DNA of 64,000 bases from Lanius collurio (taxonomy: Eukaryota; Chordata; Aves; Passeriformes; Laniidae): positions 3,709,411 through 3,773,410 of the forward strand of contig JACBWW010000029.1 of assembly GCA_020086605.1 (NCBI GenBank), in the 5' to 3' direction. Below, piece after piece: positions 23,970 to 36,902 of this stretch; positions within the stretch are counted from its first letter, which is position 1; each line of letters opens with the position of its first letter. The notes under the pieces were generated by a model that did no database searches, was not told the origin of the DNA, and saw nothing but the letters and a program-made list of their open reading frames with translations. The position numbers were made by a program, and so were the translations under genes.

Positions 23970-26900
23970 TGTCTTGCTTTAGTCTTATTCTGGTTTTACC
24001 TAATATGTTGCATGGTTACATCACTGCAACAATCCTGGCGTGTGGGAATTAATGGGCAAATTGCAGGGAGAGGGAGAACAGTGTTCTGATCTCCAAAAAT
24101 ATCAACCCCAACCACAAAGGCAATGGGCAGCTTTTGTGGGCATCTGTCTTCATCCAGCTTTCCAAAAGAGAACCAGGGCTGGAGGTGCATCCTGGTGCTC
24201 CTGTCTGTGTTCTGCTCTGAGGGTATCTCAGGCAGACACATTGCCTGGGTGAGAGGAGCTGCCTCCCTCCCCAGCTGCTGCTGTCAGACCCCTGCAGCCT
24301 CACCCTGCGTTACTCTTTGTAGCCTGGCAGCACAAAGAGGCCCCAGGCAAACCTCGACATTCACATAATTAGAGACAGTCCCGAGACTGTTGTAATTGGG
24401 GTATTCTGGGCGCTGTTCTGCCACACAGAAGGGGTCTTGCTGGCACCATGAGCTGCTCATCCCTGTTTCAGTTTCCAGGGTTATCCCCAACTTCTTACAC
24501 CTACAAGAGAATATGTGAAGAAAGTCACATTCCAAGCTGCCTCTGCTTTGCGAGCAGCATTGAAAACCCACCTCTAGATCAGAGAATGCCTTTTGCAATC
24601 TGCTTTGCTCCCCAAAGCAATGACACAGGATGTTTTCTCTGGGCAGGCAGATCCCTGTCTGCCCACGGTGGTTCCTTGCTGAGGGGCATTGCAAAAAACC
24701 AGTGGGCAGCCAGTGCTAACAGAGCTGATGTCCAGGTCGTGCTTGCAATCACTGCCACAGCCTGTCTGGGCACCTCACCCATCACTGAGCTGCTGGTTGA
24801 AGGTAATTACGTCAACTGTCGCTTGTAGAGGATCCTTTGAGATTCTCCAGCCTCTGGAAATCTCGGCTGATGAAAGGAAGGGCTCAGAGTCATAGTGTTA
24901 ATTTATAATTCATTAACAGCGAGGCGCTGCCAGTGCCACGTGCTGTAGAGGCAGCAGTCTCACAGTCAAATAGTTAATGATCTTAAGTGACAATGTGTCA
25001 CTTCCCAGAGACTGGAGAGAGCAGCTCTCTAAAAGGAGACAATTTATTTCCAAAAGACATGACTCTCTGCAACCATTTAGTGCCAAGTCCCTTCCTGGAG
25101 CTGGACTGTCCCTCCTGTGAGAGGGAGGTCTGTGTGCAGTTAGGCTTTTCAGTGTCAGATGCGATTTCTGAGGATCAGGAGAAATTGGGGCTCTGGGAGG
25201 TGGTGCTGGGGGTGTGAGGCACATTCAGTCTCCTTCTTCTCCCCCCTCTGCTGAGTGTGGGAGTCGGGATAAGTGAATACCAGCTCCAGAAGTCATGTTT
25301 TTTTTTTCCTGGGCAGCAGTAGAGAGGATGAGGATGGTCCTCAGGAACCACAATGACTTGGAGACAAGCAGAGCTCCTGACTATGCTGGAGATCCCTGCA
25401 ATCCTCAGGGAGTTTCTTCCAGGGGCATGTCTGCTAATCAGGAAAATCCAGCAGGCAATTAAGGGGAAACTGTGAGTAGAAAATGATAAATCCTCTGTGA
25501 TGCAGAGTGAGCAGGATTGCTCAGGAGTGACCAAGGACAGAGCAGGACTCCAGCAGAACCCCCGGCCTCCCACCCCAGCAGTTCATCTTGGATGCTCCTT
25601 AGGATGGAGAGGAGGAGAGTTCTCCTTTATGAGCACCTTGTTGGAAATAATTTTTTTTATTGCTTCTCAATAAAATCCTGCCACAACAGCACAAATTCTC
25701 TCACCATTACTAATCTAACTCTCCCTCCAGGAAATTCAAGGCAGGAAACGTTGTCTGCATGCCAAGGTATTTTATGGTACAATTCTTTAAGCAGTACCTC
25801 TGCACTTTATGTCATTATCTGATGTTTTGGATTTAGGAAATGCCATTCAATTACCCTACAGCCTGATTAACACATTGCATGCACTTATTTTGTTCTGCTT
25901 TATTTTATATCATTCCTTCTATTTTCATGCATTGTTCTACTAGTTGCTGGCCAAAATATACCTCAGGCCAGTCTAGACCTTTCTGTTAATGCAGTTTCTC
26001 TCTCTGGATTCATTCAGCATAAATGGTTTGTTACTGCAGTCCTTCTTGATGTGGAGAAAAATAAAATTGTATTTGAAAAGTGAATTAATTGCAGGTGTTT
26101 TTTGGGGCTGGCTATGTCAGAGCTATTGCAGTGAGGCAGAGCTGAGATTCAGTGAGGGATTGGGATCCTCAGCCTTATGCTGTTAGCATGCAGCTCCCAG
26201 ACAGTCAAATTATTCCAGACACCCTTGCCCGCGATATCATCTCTGCTTAAAGGACTGGAGATATGCAGGCAGCAATCAGATAGCTGAACTACAAGGAGAA
26301 ATAATAGGTGAGTGCGGCTTAGAGCAGGGGCTTTGCCGGCTGTAAATTGAATTTCTGTTCTCATAGAAGATCCAGCTCTGCCCCCGTGTGCAGAGGTCTG
26401 GGAACAGCAGCTCGGAGCTCCTGCAGTCGTTGCACATCCCCGGCGAACCGCAGAGAAACGCGGTTTGCGCCGGTCCCTCCTCCAGCACGGGCTGGGGCGC
26501 GGAACCCCTTTGTTCTCCATCACCCTGTGACAGCAGCCGGCCTGAGCATGGACAGTGACACCGCTGCTGGCACGACAACACCTCTTGCATGCGCACATCC
26601 GCCTTCTTATTTAATGATAATATAATAATAAAAGAGCATCGTTGCCCTTTGTAGCCAGATGAAGCCTGTGGCAAGTTTTGAACCAAAGCAGGGAGCATCA
26701 ATGAAGAATTTTTTAGGTTGTGGTAGGCTGTGGAGTTACTTGAGATGGGGAGTCTCAAGGCCAGAGGAAAAGCTTCCCAGGAAATTATCACTTCTAGGGG
26801 AAGAAATACTGCTGGATTAGAAATTGGCTAGAATTTCCAGAGTTATTGGAAATTTACCTTAATACAAGAAGATCCATCATATGATGGCCAACATTTATCC

Positions 26901-27070
26901 CATTCATGTGGCCATAACCTTCCTGAATGCTTGCCTTCTAAGAGCCTGAAATAGAAGGAAGCATTTTGAGAGTTTTATTTAAGCTTTTGTATGGATCTCG
27001 TATCTGTAGAAACATTAAAATAATCCCAAAGTCAATTTACCCAGCCCTCCATCAGGACACTCCTGGCTCT
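23970..27070. other. Intergenic, no gene recognised; modest CpG-rich patch near 26,410-26,530
   Basis: I see no splice-framed exon. The patch around 26,420-26,500 has several CpGs in an otherwise CpG-poor region. Overlapping open frames on both strands there lack any recognised motif and are probably a base-composition effect. Confidence 0.4.
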
Positions 27071-27400
27071 CAGAATCACAGAATCACAGGATAGTTTGAG
27101 TTGGAAATGATCTGTGGAGATCACCCAGTCTGACCCCCCTGCCAAGGCAGGGACACCTGGAGCAGATAACGCAGGAACATGGCCAGGTGGGTTTGGAATG
27201 ACTCCAAACAGGGAGACTCCATGACTTCCCTGGGCAGCTGTTCCAGTTCTCTGCAACTCTCAGTGGAAAGAAGTTCTTCCTCATGTTGAGGTGGGACTTG
27301 TTGTGTTTTGGTTTATGGCCACTGCTCCTTGTCCTGTCACTGGACACCACTGAGAAGAGTCTGGCACCATCACACTCGTCACAGAGGGGTTTGGGCAGGT
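27071..27400 (-). mobile_element. CR1 3' end, - orientation
   Basis: 'agaatcacagaatcacagga' shows the repeated CR1 terminal octamers. They are followed by 'gttggaaatgatctgtggag', 'tccatgacttccctgggcag' and 'aagttcttcctcatgttgag', all reverse-complement CR1 in the expected order. It is one of the better preserved copies in the window but is 5'-truncated and non-coding. Confidence 0.9.
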
Positions 27401-29537
27401 GGGTTCACTTTGCCCTTCCCATTTGCAACAGGTGTATGACATTTCCCAAGGCTCACTGTCATGGGAAATTGTTGTTTTTCACTGCTCCTAATGCCTATTT
27501 TCAGTCCATCTGCTTCCCTGTGTTTACTCCTGTCCCATTCCCTCTGTTTCCTATTAATGGGGCTCCTTGTGCAATCCCTGTCACACCTGTCCCAGCAGCT
27601 CTCATGCCCTGCCCTGGGTACTGCCCTTTGTCTCCCATCCCTTCCCCCAGACCTTGCAGGAGGGTCTTTCCCTGGATCTCTTTTTCTCCCTGCTGCCATG
27701 TGATGTGGAAGGGGTTGCTGGGGAACAAGAGCTGCTTTTGGAACAGTCCTGGATGGCCACCAAGACCCTCAGGGGCAGCATGTGGGGCAGAGGGGATCTC
27801 CCAGCGGATCTAACTAATGACAGGGCAGGTGTTGGCCCAACATGAGAGCGATGCCGCTCCCTGGCAGACACCTGCCAGCCACAACAGCTCCTGGAGGCTT
27901 CAGCCTGGCAGGAAACACAACAGGAGAAGCAGCACAGTTTCTGCTAGTGGGGATCTCGGATCTGGAGGTGGATTTGGAGGAGTTTGGGTGGCAGGGCTGA
28001 AGAGGAGACAGACTCTGCTTCTGGACCCCCCCCCAGCCACAGGGGCTGGCCAGCAGCACCTCCACCGGTAGCTGGTGCAAGTTCTGAGGAAACTTTGTTT
28101 TCAGACTTTGGCATTCCTGCCCCTGGAGATTAATCAATGTTAATGCTTCCACGACTACCGCTTCCTTTCCAAATATGCTCACAATCAGTTCAAGGAATCT
28201 GAAAGTAAACTCACTCAGGATGCTAAGAATGCGACAGAAACAACTTTCAAAGGAACCCTTCGACTTGTGATATTTGTGAAAGAGATCCAAATAGCATTAT
28301 TCATTTATTTTTCAGGAAAATGATTTCATTGATATAAACAGGCCAAATCCCACAAGCTCCATTCTGTGACTACAGTTCCCTCACACTTTCAGCTACATTT
28401 TTGTGATTTATCTGCTCATGCCAAGAGTTGAACATCTCCCAGGATAATAAGAAAACCAATTCTGACTTTCTATTTAAAACCCAGGCTGCCTTTAAGCCAC
28501 ATGTATGAATCAAGCTTCTTCTGAAGCACAAACAAGTTCCATCCGTCACTTCCTTCCGTGACTACCTTAAATCAAAAATTTATTATTTTATGCAATATCC
28601 CTTATTTGTTTTTCCATGCACCTGCGATAGAGTCGAGCCACTTAGCAGGGCCTAGCACATTATTTATCACTTATCTTCCCTAAAACACGACTTTCAGCCG
28701 ACACTCTAAATTTAATGCCATATAATTGAGGGAGAAGGGGAAGCCTAACGGCTCCCCTTCTGTTTGCAGTTACTGGAATTTTTTCTGGAATGCCTCTGGT
28801 ATTAACAAGGCCATTTCACCTGCACAGAATAACAGTTGCTTGCCATTTATAGGAAACATTATCCCAGTGCAGATTGAAGGCTACTTATTCTCATAATTTC
28901 TTAATCAGACTAATGTTCAATGCCAACAGATGAATAACTCTTGCTCCTACACAGAAATGTCTTATAAACTTCTGTGGTTTTTTGTAATGCTTTTCTCCTG
29001 TGATGACTTTCTGTTGGTGAGAAATCCTGTGTACCAGGAAATCAAAAGGAGAGAGTGTAGAGAGATTCACTGAGGCTTCAGCATCTTTAAAGTGCACTGA
29101 TGCCTGCCAGAACCCAGATGTCATGTCAGTAAAAGCTCAGTGTGTCCCATGCTGCTGTCACCCAAGTCTGCTGTACCAGGAAACTCCCCTGGATCCCAGC
29201 TCCTGTCTAGCCCAGTTCCTCCCTAGATATGGTGAGCACAAGTCAAACACTTCCAACAAACGGGCTCTTTTTTCCCTTCCCCAACTTCCATATGCCATTT
29301 CACAACATCCACTATTGAGACAGTGCTCCTGTTTGGAAAGTACAAATCACTCATTGTACAGCAAGGCGCCTTTGTTAACAAGCTGGGTGTAGCTCACATT
29401 TTTGTTTAATTCTTCTGGGCATCTCTCTAACAAACAAGTACTCTTTGGAGCTCAACTCAGTAATCGATACAATTTTACTAGTTTACAGAGCAAATAATTA
29501 CTTTCTGGTGATGACTTCACAAGGTCAGGGAGATGCA
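27401..29537. other. Intergenic, no gene recognised
   Basis: The + strand open frame that reaches 27,813 begins inside the CR1 copy and shows no family motif. From 28,300 to 29,530 the sequence is AT-rich with nothing I can name. Confidence 0.45.
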
Positions 29538-29545
29538 TATATATA
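29538..29545 (+). promoter_or_regulatory. TATA box (TATATATA) of the three-domain Kazal gene
   Basis: TATATATA lies 87 bases before the ATG and predicts a start site near 29,570 and a 5' UTR of about 55 bases. Confidence 0.75.
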
Positions 29546-29624
29546 CTGGGGAGGGAGAAGGCTGAGAACCATCCACTCTCCGGCAACCGACCCACACGGA
29601 ACAGCCGCTACCACCACCGCCGAC

Positions 29625-32600
29625 ATGAAGATGGCCAACTGTGCTGCCCTTCTGGGGCTGGTCCTTCTCAGCTGCCTTTCTGGTAAGGCATTTTTGGCAC
29701 TTTTGTTACATTCTGTGCTGGTCTAGACCTCCTGATGCTTTGCCTTCCTCTGGGCATCCTGAAGGAGAGTGCAGCCTGTTGGGGATGTGATGGTTTAAGG
29801 GCACGCGGGCTCTCTTTTCAATGAACTTGACCCTTGTGCAGATAAACACATGGGATCTATGCTTTAAGCTTTTGAGCCTTAGTGGGGATTATAGTGCTAA
29901 AAAAGGATAAAATTTTGGGTCCTATTTCTTGTTTAGTGAGTCAAATTTTCTGGTTTCACAAATAAGTGATTTTTATTTTAATCTTGGTTTATCACTTCAC
30001 ATTTTCTTGGAGTAGATGAAACATTTGGGAAGATAATCACTTCTCAGTAATGAGGTGTATCTGGTCACTCTGTAGGGAAATTTATGATTCCAAAGGAATT
30101 TTAGTGAAGGACATCATACAATTTTTACATTTTATCATTTCTGTTTTTATTGTAGATCTTGCAGTTGCTCAAAGACGGGTGAGTAGTAGATCTTCTTTGT
30201 CATTTAGTCTTGATTTCTAAGTCTAGATGAATAATTCATACTCATACTCCAGGGAAGGCTTGAGGGGGGAAAAAAGGATGAATAACAAAGAAGTGCCCCT
30301 AAGTGCACCTCTTTTCCCCAACATAACAAAATACCTTTGTCAGAAAGAGATAATTTAGCACGTTGATGATTAAAAAGACAGCGATTAATAACGTAGAGTG
30401 CAAGTCAGCACGGCACAGAGTGCCAGCAGAAAATCTATAGGACTATTGAATATCTGCCTAAATATCTTCCCTGTCTTGATTCCCCAAGGAATGATCTTTT
30501 TGCCTGTAATTCTTGCCAAAACTACTTTAAGCCTTAATAGCAGAGAGGTGCTTTCATATGCTGTAAGACACACAATATATTTTTTCTTCACCATGGAAGA
30601 GCCATAGAGACTCCTCACAGCAGTCTCCCAGTGCAGCAAAAACATGATTAGGGCAAGAACACCCTTCTGTCTGTTTGGAGACATCCCAAGTCCTCTTTCC
30701 CAGGCCTCCTGCGGCTCATACTTTCTGTCTGGGAAAACCATGAACATCGCCTGTCCCCGCAACTACGACCCGGTTTGTGGCACCAATGGCCGCACCTACC
30801 CCAACGAGTGCACCCTCTGCAAGGACATCCTGTGAGTAGAAGGTCCCCTGATCACCACAGGGCCACTCCAAGCATCAGGCAGAAGCCCTTGGGGTTGTGA
30901 CTAATCATGAGGTGGACTAGATTTTTCTTAAGTTTCTGTCTTCCCTAATGCCTGGGATTTTCCGTGTCAAAGCTCCAGAATCTGATTAATTACTGGGGTT
31001 TTACGGGTGGAGAGACTTAATGATTGAGATGAGTACATGGCATGAAAAGATTAATCCTTGCTTTCCTTCTCCCTCTCTCCCTCTAGCCGCAACCGTGCTC
31101 TTGACAAGAAACACGACGGAAGATGCGTTAGGGTACGGTCAGAGATGGGTTCCTTCTGCTGATCTGAGCAGTGGTGGGGGATAGCCAGACACAAACCTTG
31201 CCTAGGATTCGTTCTGTACTGAATCCACACAATTGCTAACTCTCAGAAGTGGAGTGAAAATGAAGAATTTCAGATTTGCAGGAATTTAATTTGCATTTTG
31301 TTTGAACTGCTAAAATCAGCGAGTTTTAAAATGCAAAATATCTTCTGTATAACACCAGGCTTTAGAATGGAAACTTTTGATTTCAAGAGTGTTTCATTCA
31401 GTGTTATGAAAACACTTCTCTTTAGATTTATACTTAGAGGCTTGTTGTAGCTAAGAAATTCCCAGAAGAAGTTTGGATTTCAACAAAATTATAATTTTGT
31501 AACAGAAAACACTGATTCTATCAGAATGTTCATCATAAAGTTAAGTTAAAGTTAGTATCAATACATGGAGCTACCATGAAGTGGCAAATAATGTCTATTT
31601 TTAGTTTAGAGAGAGAGAGTAAAGAAACACTCAGGCTGTGCTATTTCACATAATACAAGACTTCCATTTCAGTACACTCAGAGTAATTGTGGGAGCAGCA
31701 AGCTGAGTGTGAACTCCATTTTTGAAAGGTGCTGGCACCATACAGCAGATATTGCTGCTGCATAAGGTATTTTAGGCAAAGATCCTTCACGGTGGCATTC
31801 AGGGGGAAAACCCCCAAGATGACAGGGAAGAAGCCCACCTCAGGACAGATGCTGATGCTGTACCCACAGGCAGGATTTAATTGTGTTCCCCCAAACCCAC
31901 CACACTGGCTGGAAGCCCCTTTCATCTGGCAGCTCTGGGAAGAGGGGGAGATGTCTCTTGCCCCACACTCCATTACATGGGGCTGATGCAAAGGGGAGCA
32001 GAGATTCAAAGGCTGCTCTGTGACTGTTTCAGGTTGACTGTACTGGCTTCCTGAAGCCTGGCCGTGGTTTCAATGTCCCCTGCACCATGGAGTACTCCCC
32101 CATCTGCGGCACCAACGGCATCACCTACAGGAACAAGTGCCACTTCTGTAATGCTGTGGCGTAAGTGAAAGGCATGGGTCAGGGGAGGCTTTCTGCATCA
32201 GTATTGCTCCTTTTGGTATTTGGAGCATAACAGGGTAGTTTGGCTCACAAAGCAGCTGCACTGTGCTCATTCATCCTCACTTTCCCCCCAAAGGAGCGGC
32301 CTGGAAGTGAACCTGCAGAACTACGGACAGTGCTTCACACAGGTAAAGCCAGAAATCTGCACTCTTAACTGCTGTCACATTTTGCAACACAAATTCACGA
32401 CTAAATAATGGAAATGCCTGCACTGTCCTGGTGCATTTGGTCTGGAAATAGGACCTGAGGGAAATAGTTATGCCAGGGTCAACAGATGTGGAAGCAAATA
32501 CAGGGCTCATGCATCTGGTGCCCTCTCTGATCTGGGAACAGCAGGCAGAGGGTGCTGAGACCTTCATTTGCTGTGAAACTGAATGAGCAAGGGAAGCAGC

Positions 32601-33647
32601 ACCACGGATGCAGGAGCACTATTGGTAGCAGGGAGTCCCTGGGTGGGAGAACTTAGTGCACTGGGGCTTATGACCACCCTCTTTCTGTCCACTTGCCTTT
32701 GCTTGCCTGCTGAACCAGAGCAACAAGGAGAGAGCCAGCCTGGAAATACCAGCATGGCCATTTCACTACTTATAATGATGATATTTCTTAGACTTTTTTG
32801 CCTCTGGCATCTCCCTACTTCAGGCTGTTCCAGGCGAGCACATTCTCTGAGACTGCAGAATTGCTGGAACAACAGAGCCCTGCTCCCGAAAAGTGCTCTG
32901 GTGCTTTTCCATATCACAAATATTAAATAAACATAAGGCACTCACGTAGGAAAATACAGAGAAGACAAGCTTTAAACCCTATTTTTGCTCCATTAGCAAA
33001 CGATTGACTGCAACCAGCAGAAGGGTGGCAACCTCATCTGCACCTCCGAGTACAACCCCATCTGCGGCTCCGACGGCAGAACTTACGGAAACAAGTGCCA
33101 GTTCTGCAACGCTGTCTCGTAAGTACAGAGCTCACTGTGTGGCCACAAAACCAGAGGAGCTGGAGCTCTCGTGCAGCTGTGGCAGCTGCTGTGGAAGCCC
33201 CAGAGCTCCTGTTAGCTCCCATCCCTACCCCATACTCCTCTCCCCAAGCTCACTCCTCTGCCACCCCCCAGGCGCTGCAGATCTTAAGCCTGAGTGAGTC
33301 TTCTCCTCCTCCCCTTGCAATTAAAAGCAGATCCCCGCTTGCAGGCTCGTAGCATTGCTGACTGCCTCCCTGTCAGGGTGATTGAAAGTGTGACTGTAGG
33401 AGGTGTCCAAAATTATGGGGTTTGTCCCAAATCTCTTCAATGTATGAGAGCGTGTAAATTGGGGAATCTGTAAAGAGGCGGAACATTAAGTGAAGTACTT
33501 TATGGCTTGGAGAGCACAAGGGCATTTGGCTTATTTGGGTGAAGTTAGGCCATGAAAATGAGATCCATGTCTCTAATTTTGGTCTCCCTCTCTCTCTTCA
33601 GACGCAGCAGTGGAACTCTGTTCGTCAGGCACCAGGGCGAGTGCTAA
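29625..33647 (+). CDS. Three-domain secreted Kazal inhibitor, not ovomucoid
   Basis: Eight exons (29625-29682, 30156-30178, 30704-30831, 31087-31132, 32033-32160, 32294-32342, 32997-33118, 33602-33647) join in frame to 199 aa. A signal peptide ([19 protein letters not shown]; an in-frame Met at codon 3 is an alternative start) is followed by three complete six-cysteine Kazal domains at about 28-85, 86-144 and 145-199. Predicted P1 residues are Arg46 (CPRNYDPVC, trypsin-like target), Met104 (CTMEYSPIC) and Ser161 (CTSEYNPIC). It has the same exon plan as ovomucoid, but its domain sequences differ throughout: domains 2 and 3 carry the 'CT-E-Y' loop and FCNA half of the ovoinhibitor-7 type, while domain 1 is closer to the 'CPR-Y-DPVCGT-G' type. 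I do not recognise a named orthologue. Function as a secreted protease inhibitor is inferred from the domains. Confidence 0.9.
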
Positions 33648-33757
33648 GCACTGGAGCTGGGCCCTTCAACATGACATTTCCCTCACAAATTCTTCAATCA
33701 AACATGCTCTTCCTTGCTCCCTCAACTGTTATGCATCAGTCTCTGCTTTGATTGATC

Positions 33758-33763
33758 AATAAA
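33758..33763 (+). terminator. Polyadenylation signal AATAAA
   Basis: AATAAA lies 111 bases after the TAA stop of the three-domain Kazal gene. Confidence 0.8.
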
Positions 33764-33784
33764 TTAAATGCAGCCACAATCTTT

Positions 33785-36151
33785 GTCATGGAATGGTTTT
33801 GGTTTTGTTTTCTGGGCAGGGGTAATGGTCTTTCAGGCTGTTAGGTACTTATCTATCAGGCAGGAGAAGTGGTGAAATCAACCACAATGAAGAGCAAAAT
33901 ACCAGCCCAAGCCCTCAGGAGAGAATGTCATTCTGTAGCAAATCACCAGAAAATGCTATAAAATAGTGCAACTTTCCTAATTTTGAAGTCTTCCAGAGTG
34001 TAAATGGATTTGTCTTTGCCACAGCACAGGAACTTGGAGGAACTGGACCTTTTAGGGGCCTTGGCCTGGGGGGATGGTCCTGGGGAAGTGGGAAAGGTGG
34101 CTCTGATCATCTCTACCTGGTCACACCTGGGCAAGGGGCAGGTCTGGTGGTGCATTACAAAAAGGAGGCTTGTGGCAAAGGCAAGAGGTATCTCATGGGG
34201 AAGAAACTTAGGAAGTGCTGCTTCCTTGTAGGGTGTGTCCATTGAGACTGTGCCCATCAGCAGAAAATTGCAGCAAGCTATGCAACGCTGTAATGAGCCT
34301 AATGAGAACCTGAGGAGAAATTAGACTGGGCTCAGGCTTTCAGCTTCTTGGAGAAGAGACCGAAAAAGCTCTGCTGGGGATACCTGAGGCAGAGGTGAGG
34401 CAGAGGGCCCTTCAGGAAAAGGCCTTGGGTTTTCTAACTCCAGGAAAGAAGATATTCTGGCAGCTCAAATGTGCTTTCTGTCTTAGGAAAAAAGGTGTGA
34501 AGATAACATCTTTGTGGGAGCCTGAAGCGTGCACTGCAGGAACAATGACATGTATGACTGCTCATGATGATGTGCCATCTTTTTGGGTGAGTCAAGGAGT
34601 TAATATGCAAACAGCACAAGCCAAAAAAGTCCCAAGTGCCATGGCTTACACACTCCCTTCCTCATCCTTTCTCCACCTCCCATTCTCTTGTTACGTAAAA
34701 GAACACCTACTGCTAAGGCTGATATTTAGGACAAAATCTGTGACTTTCAAGACACTTCTTTTGGTCTTGTTCCCTGAAGTAGATAATTTCTTGACCAAGG
34801 ATTTCGTAGGTGCTTCCCACCAGAAGATAAGAGACTTGTCTTTCCCCAGCACAGAGAGCAGAGCTTTGTCAGAGGAAGAGGGATGAAAATTCTTATTTTC
34901 AGGTTTTGGGGTTTTTTTTTTTGGTGTTAGTACAGGTAATATAAATCACCTCATACCTTTGTGCCTGCTCCTAAGAGAAGACAAATTGGAGTGTCATGAG
35001 AGTCCTCACTAGTTACCTGCTTGTGTGACTGAAAAAAATAGTTATGGAACAGTAAAAGTAGCCAGTGAATGTGTTTGGCTATAATTGTTGGACAAGAGTT
35101 TTATGGCCACAGACTAGTGGAGTTCTATAGCAGAAAACTGTCTTAGATGGCAAGGTCTTCTGATGAGCCTCCTCTGCAGTGGCAGTTCATGTCTGAGGAG
35201 TTCAGAAGGCTTTGGAAAAGCCCAAAGAAGGCAGCAAAATGGGGGGCAAACAGTGAATAGGTGGCTGTGTCCCAGCTGCTTCATAAGCCTCTAGCAAGGA
35301 CTCTTTAGAAGACGGAAATGTTTGTAGCATTTAAGTCTAAAGATGGCCCAGCACAGGTTAAGAGTCTGCCCAGCCATCCCTTAGGCTGCACAACAAGGTC
35401 CAGGTGCCCTCCTTCTATCAGGGGGATGGAATTCTCCCACCTTTGCCAGTGAGTCGACTGTTCAGGTGCCATGAAGGGAAGTGGGCAATAACAACAATCA
35501 CTGGTTGGTAATTCAGCCTTTCCCTCAGCTCAGCCCATAAGGGGCTGCTCCCTGCCGGGTGTTTGCTGAGGATGGAGCCAGCCAGTTGTGCTGCAATGTT
35601 GGGGCAGATAAGGGGCTGAGGCATCGAGGCTGTGGTCGTGAGCGGTGACGTCTGAAACCAGAAAGGGCAAAGCAGGAGTGCTGCGAGCGGCAGAACTGAG
35701 CGTGGCCGGGAACGGCGCAGCGGCTGACGGGTTTGATAACTAAATTACATGAGAGGCTGCGTCGTGAGATCACCCTTAATAGACAGCTGAGGATTCGCCT
35801 GTCAGTCACGGTTTCTCTGCCACTGTGTGGATTTTAAGATGTCTGGCAAGCTGCAAACTGAAATGCTTCCCCAGATGTAGGGCACCCACAGAATTGCTCT
35901 TCTGCAGAAACTCTCTCCCTTGTTGGTTGGGGATGCTGGTGGAATCTTTTCTCTGTTGCTAGAAAAATGTATAAAAATGTGATGGTTATTTTTAATTTTT
36001 AATTTTTTTTTTTTTTTTACTCCTGTGTAAAATTTGGCTGGAACTAGTTTCATATTCCAAATTCACTGGGAGAACTAAAACCCAGATATATCTACACATA
36101 TTCCTCTCCTAAGCCTTGTCTCCTTAGGAAAACATACTAAAATTCAAGCTT
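33785..36151. other. Intergenic, no gene recognised; T-rich tract at 35,989-36,019
   Basis: No coding exon is supported. A small cluster of CpGs occurs at about 35,630-35,765. A long T-rich tract (atttttaatttttaa then a T run) sits at 35,989-36,019. Confidence 0.4.
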
Positions 36152-36237
36152 ATTTGTGTTCAGCTGCACCATTTGCCAAACACCTCTCCAGACTTATCTG
36201 GAGAGGTGTTTGGCAAATGGTGCAGCTGAACACAAAT
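36152..36237. repeat. Perfect 41-base inverted repeat with 4-base spacer
   Basis: The left arm 36152-36192 (starts atttgtgttcagctg, ends cacctctccaga) is the exact reverse complement of the right arm 36197-36237 (starts tctggagaggtg, ends cagctgaacacaaat). The spacer is ctta. There are no mismatches over 41 base pairs; the next outward pair (36151 t, 36238 c) does not match. The sequence is not low-complexity. It lies between two Kazal genes, about 760 bases before the next ATG. Confidence 0.97.
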
Positions 36238-36894
36238 CCTAGCACAGCCTCAGCTGGAAATAGAGCTTGGATCTGCCAATTTCCCATCAAATTCCCTTCT
36301 CTGCCACTTGGGGTGGGAGCAGAGCCCTAACATATGTTTGTGAATGTGAAGAACTGGGAAAACATTGACAGCTAGAGTTTAAATAGTTCAGGGAGGAGAG
36401 TCAGCAGTCCTATCTGGGACTGTGCACACAGCAAGGAGAGCATGTCACAGCCCAGCGCTTCTCCACCCCAACTCCACAAATTTAGAACCATCCTCAAAAA
36501 TAGCCAGGGAACAACGTATAATTGGTTTCACAGACAACACATTCTCATGCTGTGATTTATTTCGTAACGTCTAGTGAGTGTCATCACGCTGCCTCAGAGC
36601 CTCAGTGCTGGCATCCAGAGAGGGCCCAGAGAATGAAAATTACCAGCTTCCCTGATGAATCACCGCTTTGAAAATTCAGCCTTGTGAGAATCCTGTGACT
36701 ATTTAAAAAAAAAAAAAATAATTATATTACAAGCATGTCTATCACTCATGTAATTATCCCTTTCTAGGTTTGATGTGGACAGGGCAGCATTCCTTAAAGC
36801 ACCATAAACCGGCCAGGACCAATAATGGCTTTAGAAATCAAGTGGAGAAGTTCTCACAATTAAGGTGGGGAATGAGGACAGCTGTGGACAGGCA
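36238..36894. other. Upstream flank of the last Kazal gene
   Basis: No coding signal. An A run lies at about 36,704-36,718. Promoter elements of the following gene probably lie here but only the TATA-like box can be pointed to. Confidence 0.45.
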
Positions 36895-36902
36895 CATAAA
36901 TA
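36895..36902 (+). promoter_or_regulatory. TATA-like box (CATAAATA)
   Basis: CATAAATA lies 104 bases before the ATG. It is weaker than the boxes of the neighbouring genes but is in the comparable place. Confidence 0.5.

Noticed and set aside
25660..25680. AATAAA-like signal (caataaaatcc) that might mark another Kazal gene's 3' end
   Set aside because: No half-domain exon with a terminal cysteine and stop occurs upstream within the usual distance.
27283..27813. 176-codon + strand open frame
   Set aside because: It starts inside a reverse-oriented CR1 copy and continues in repetitive-looking sequence; overlapping frames on the other strand are equally open.
36152..36237. Reading the palindrome as an ordinary microRNA precursor
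   Set aside because: The stem is 41 perfect pairs with a 4-base loop, unlike typical bulged precursors of about 33 pairs with larger loops; kept as an unexplained palindrome instead.
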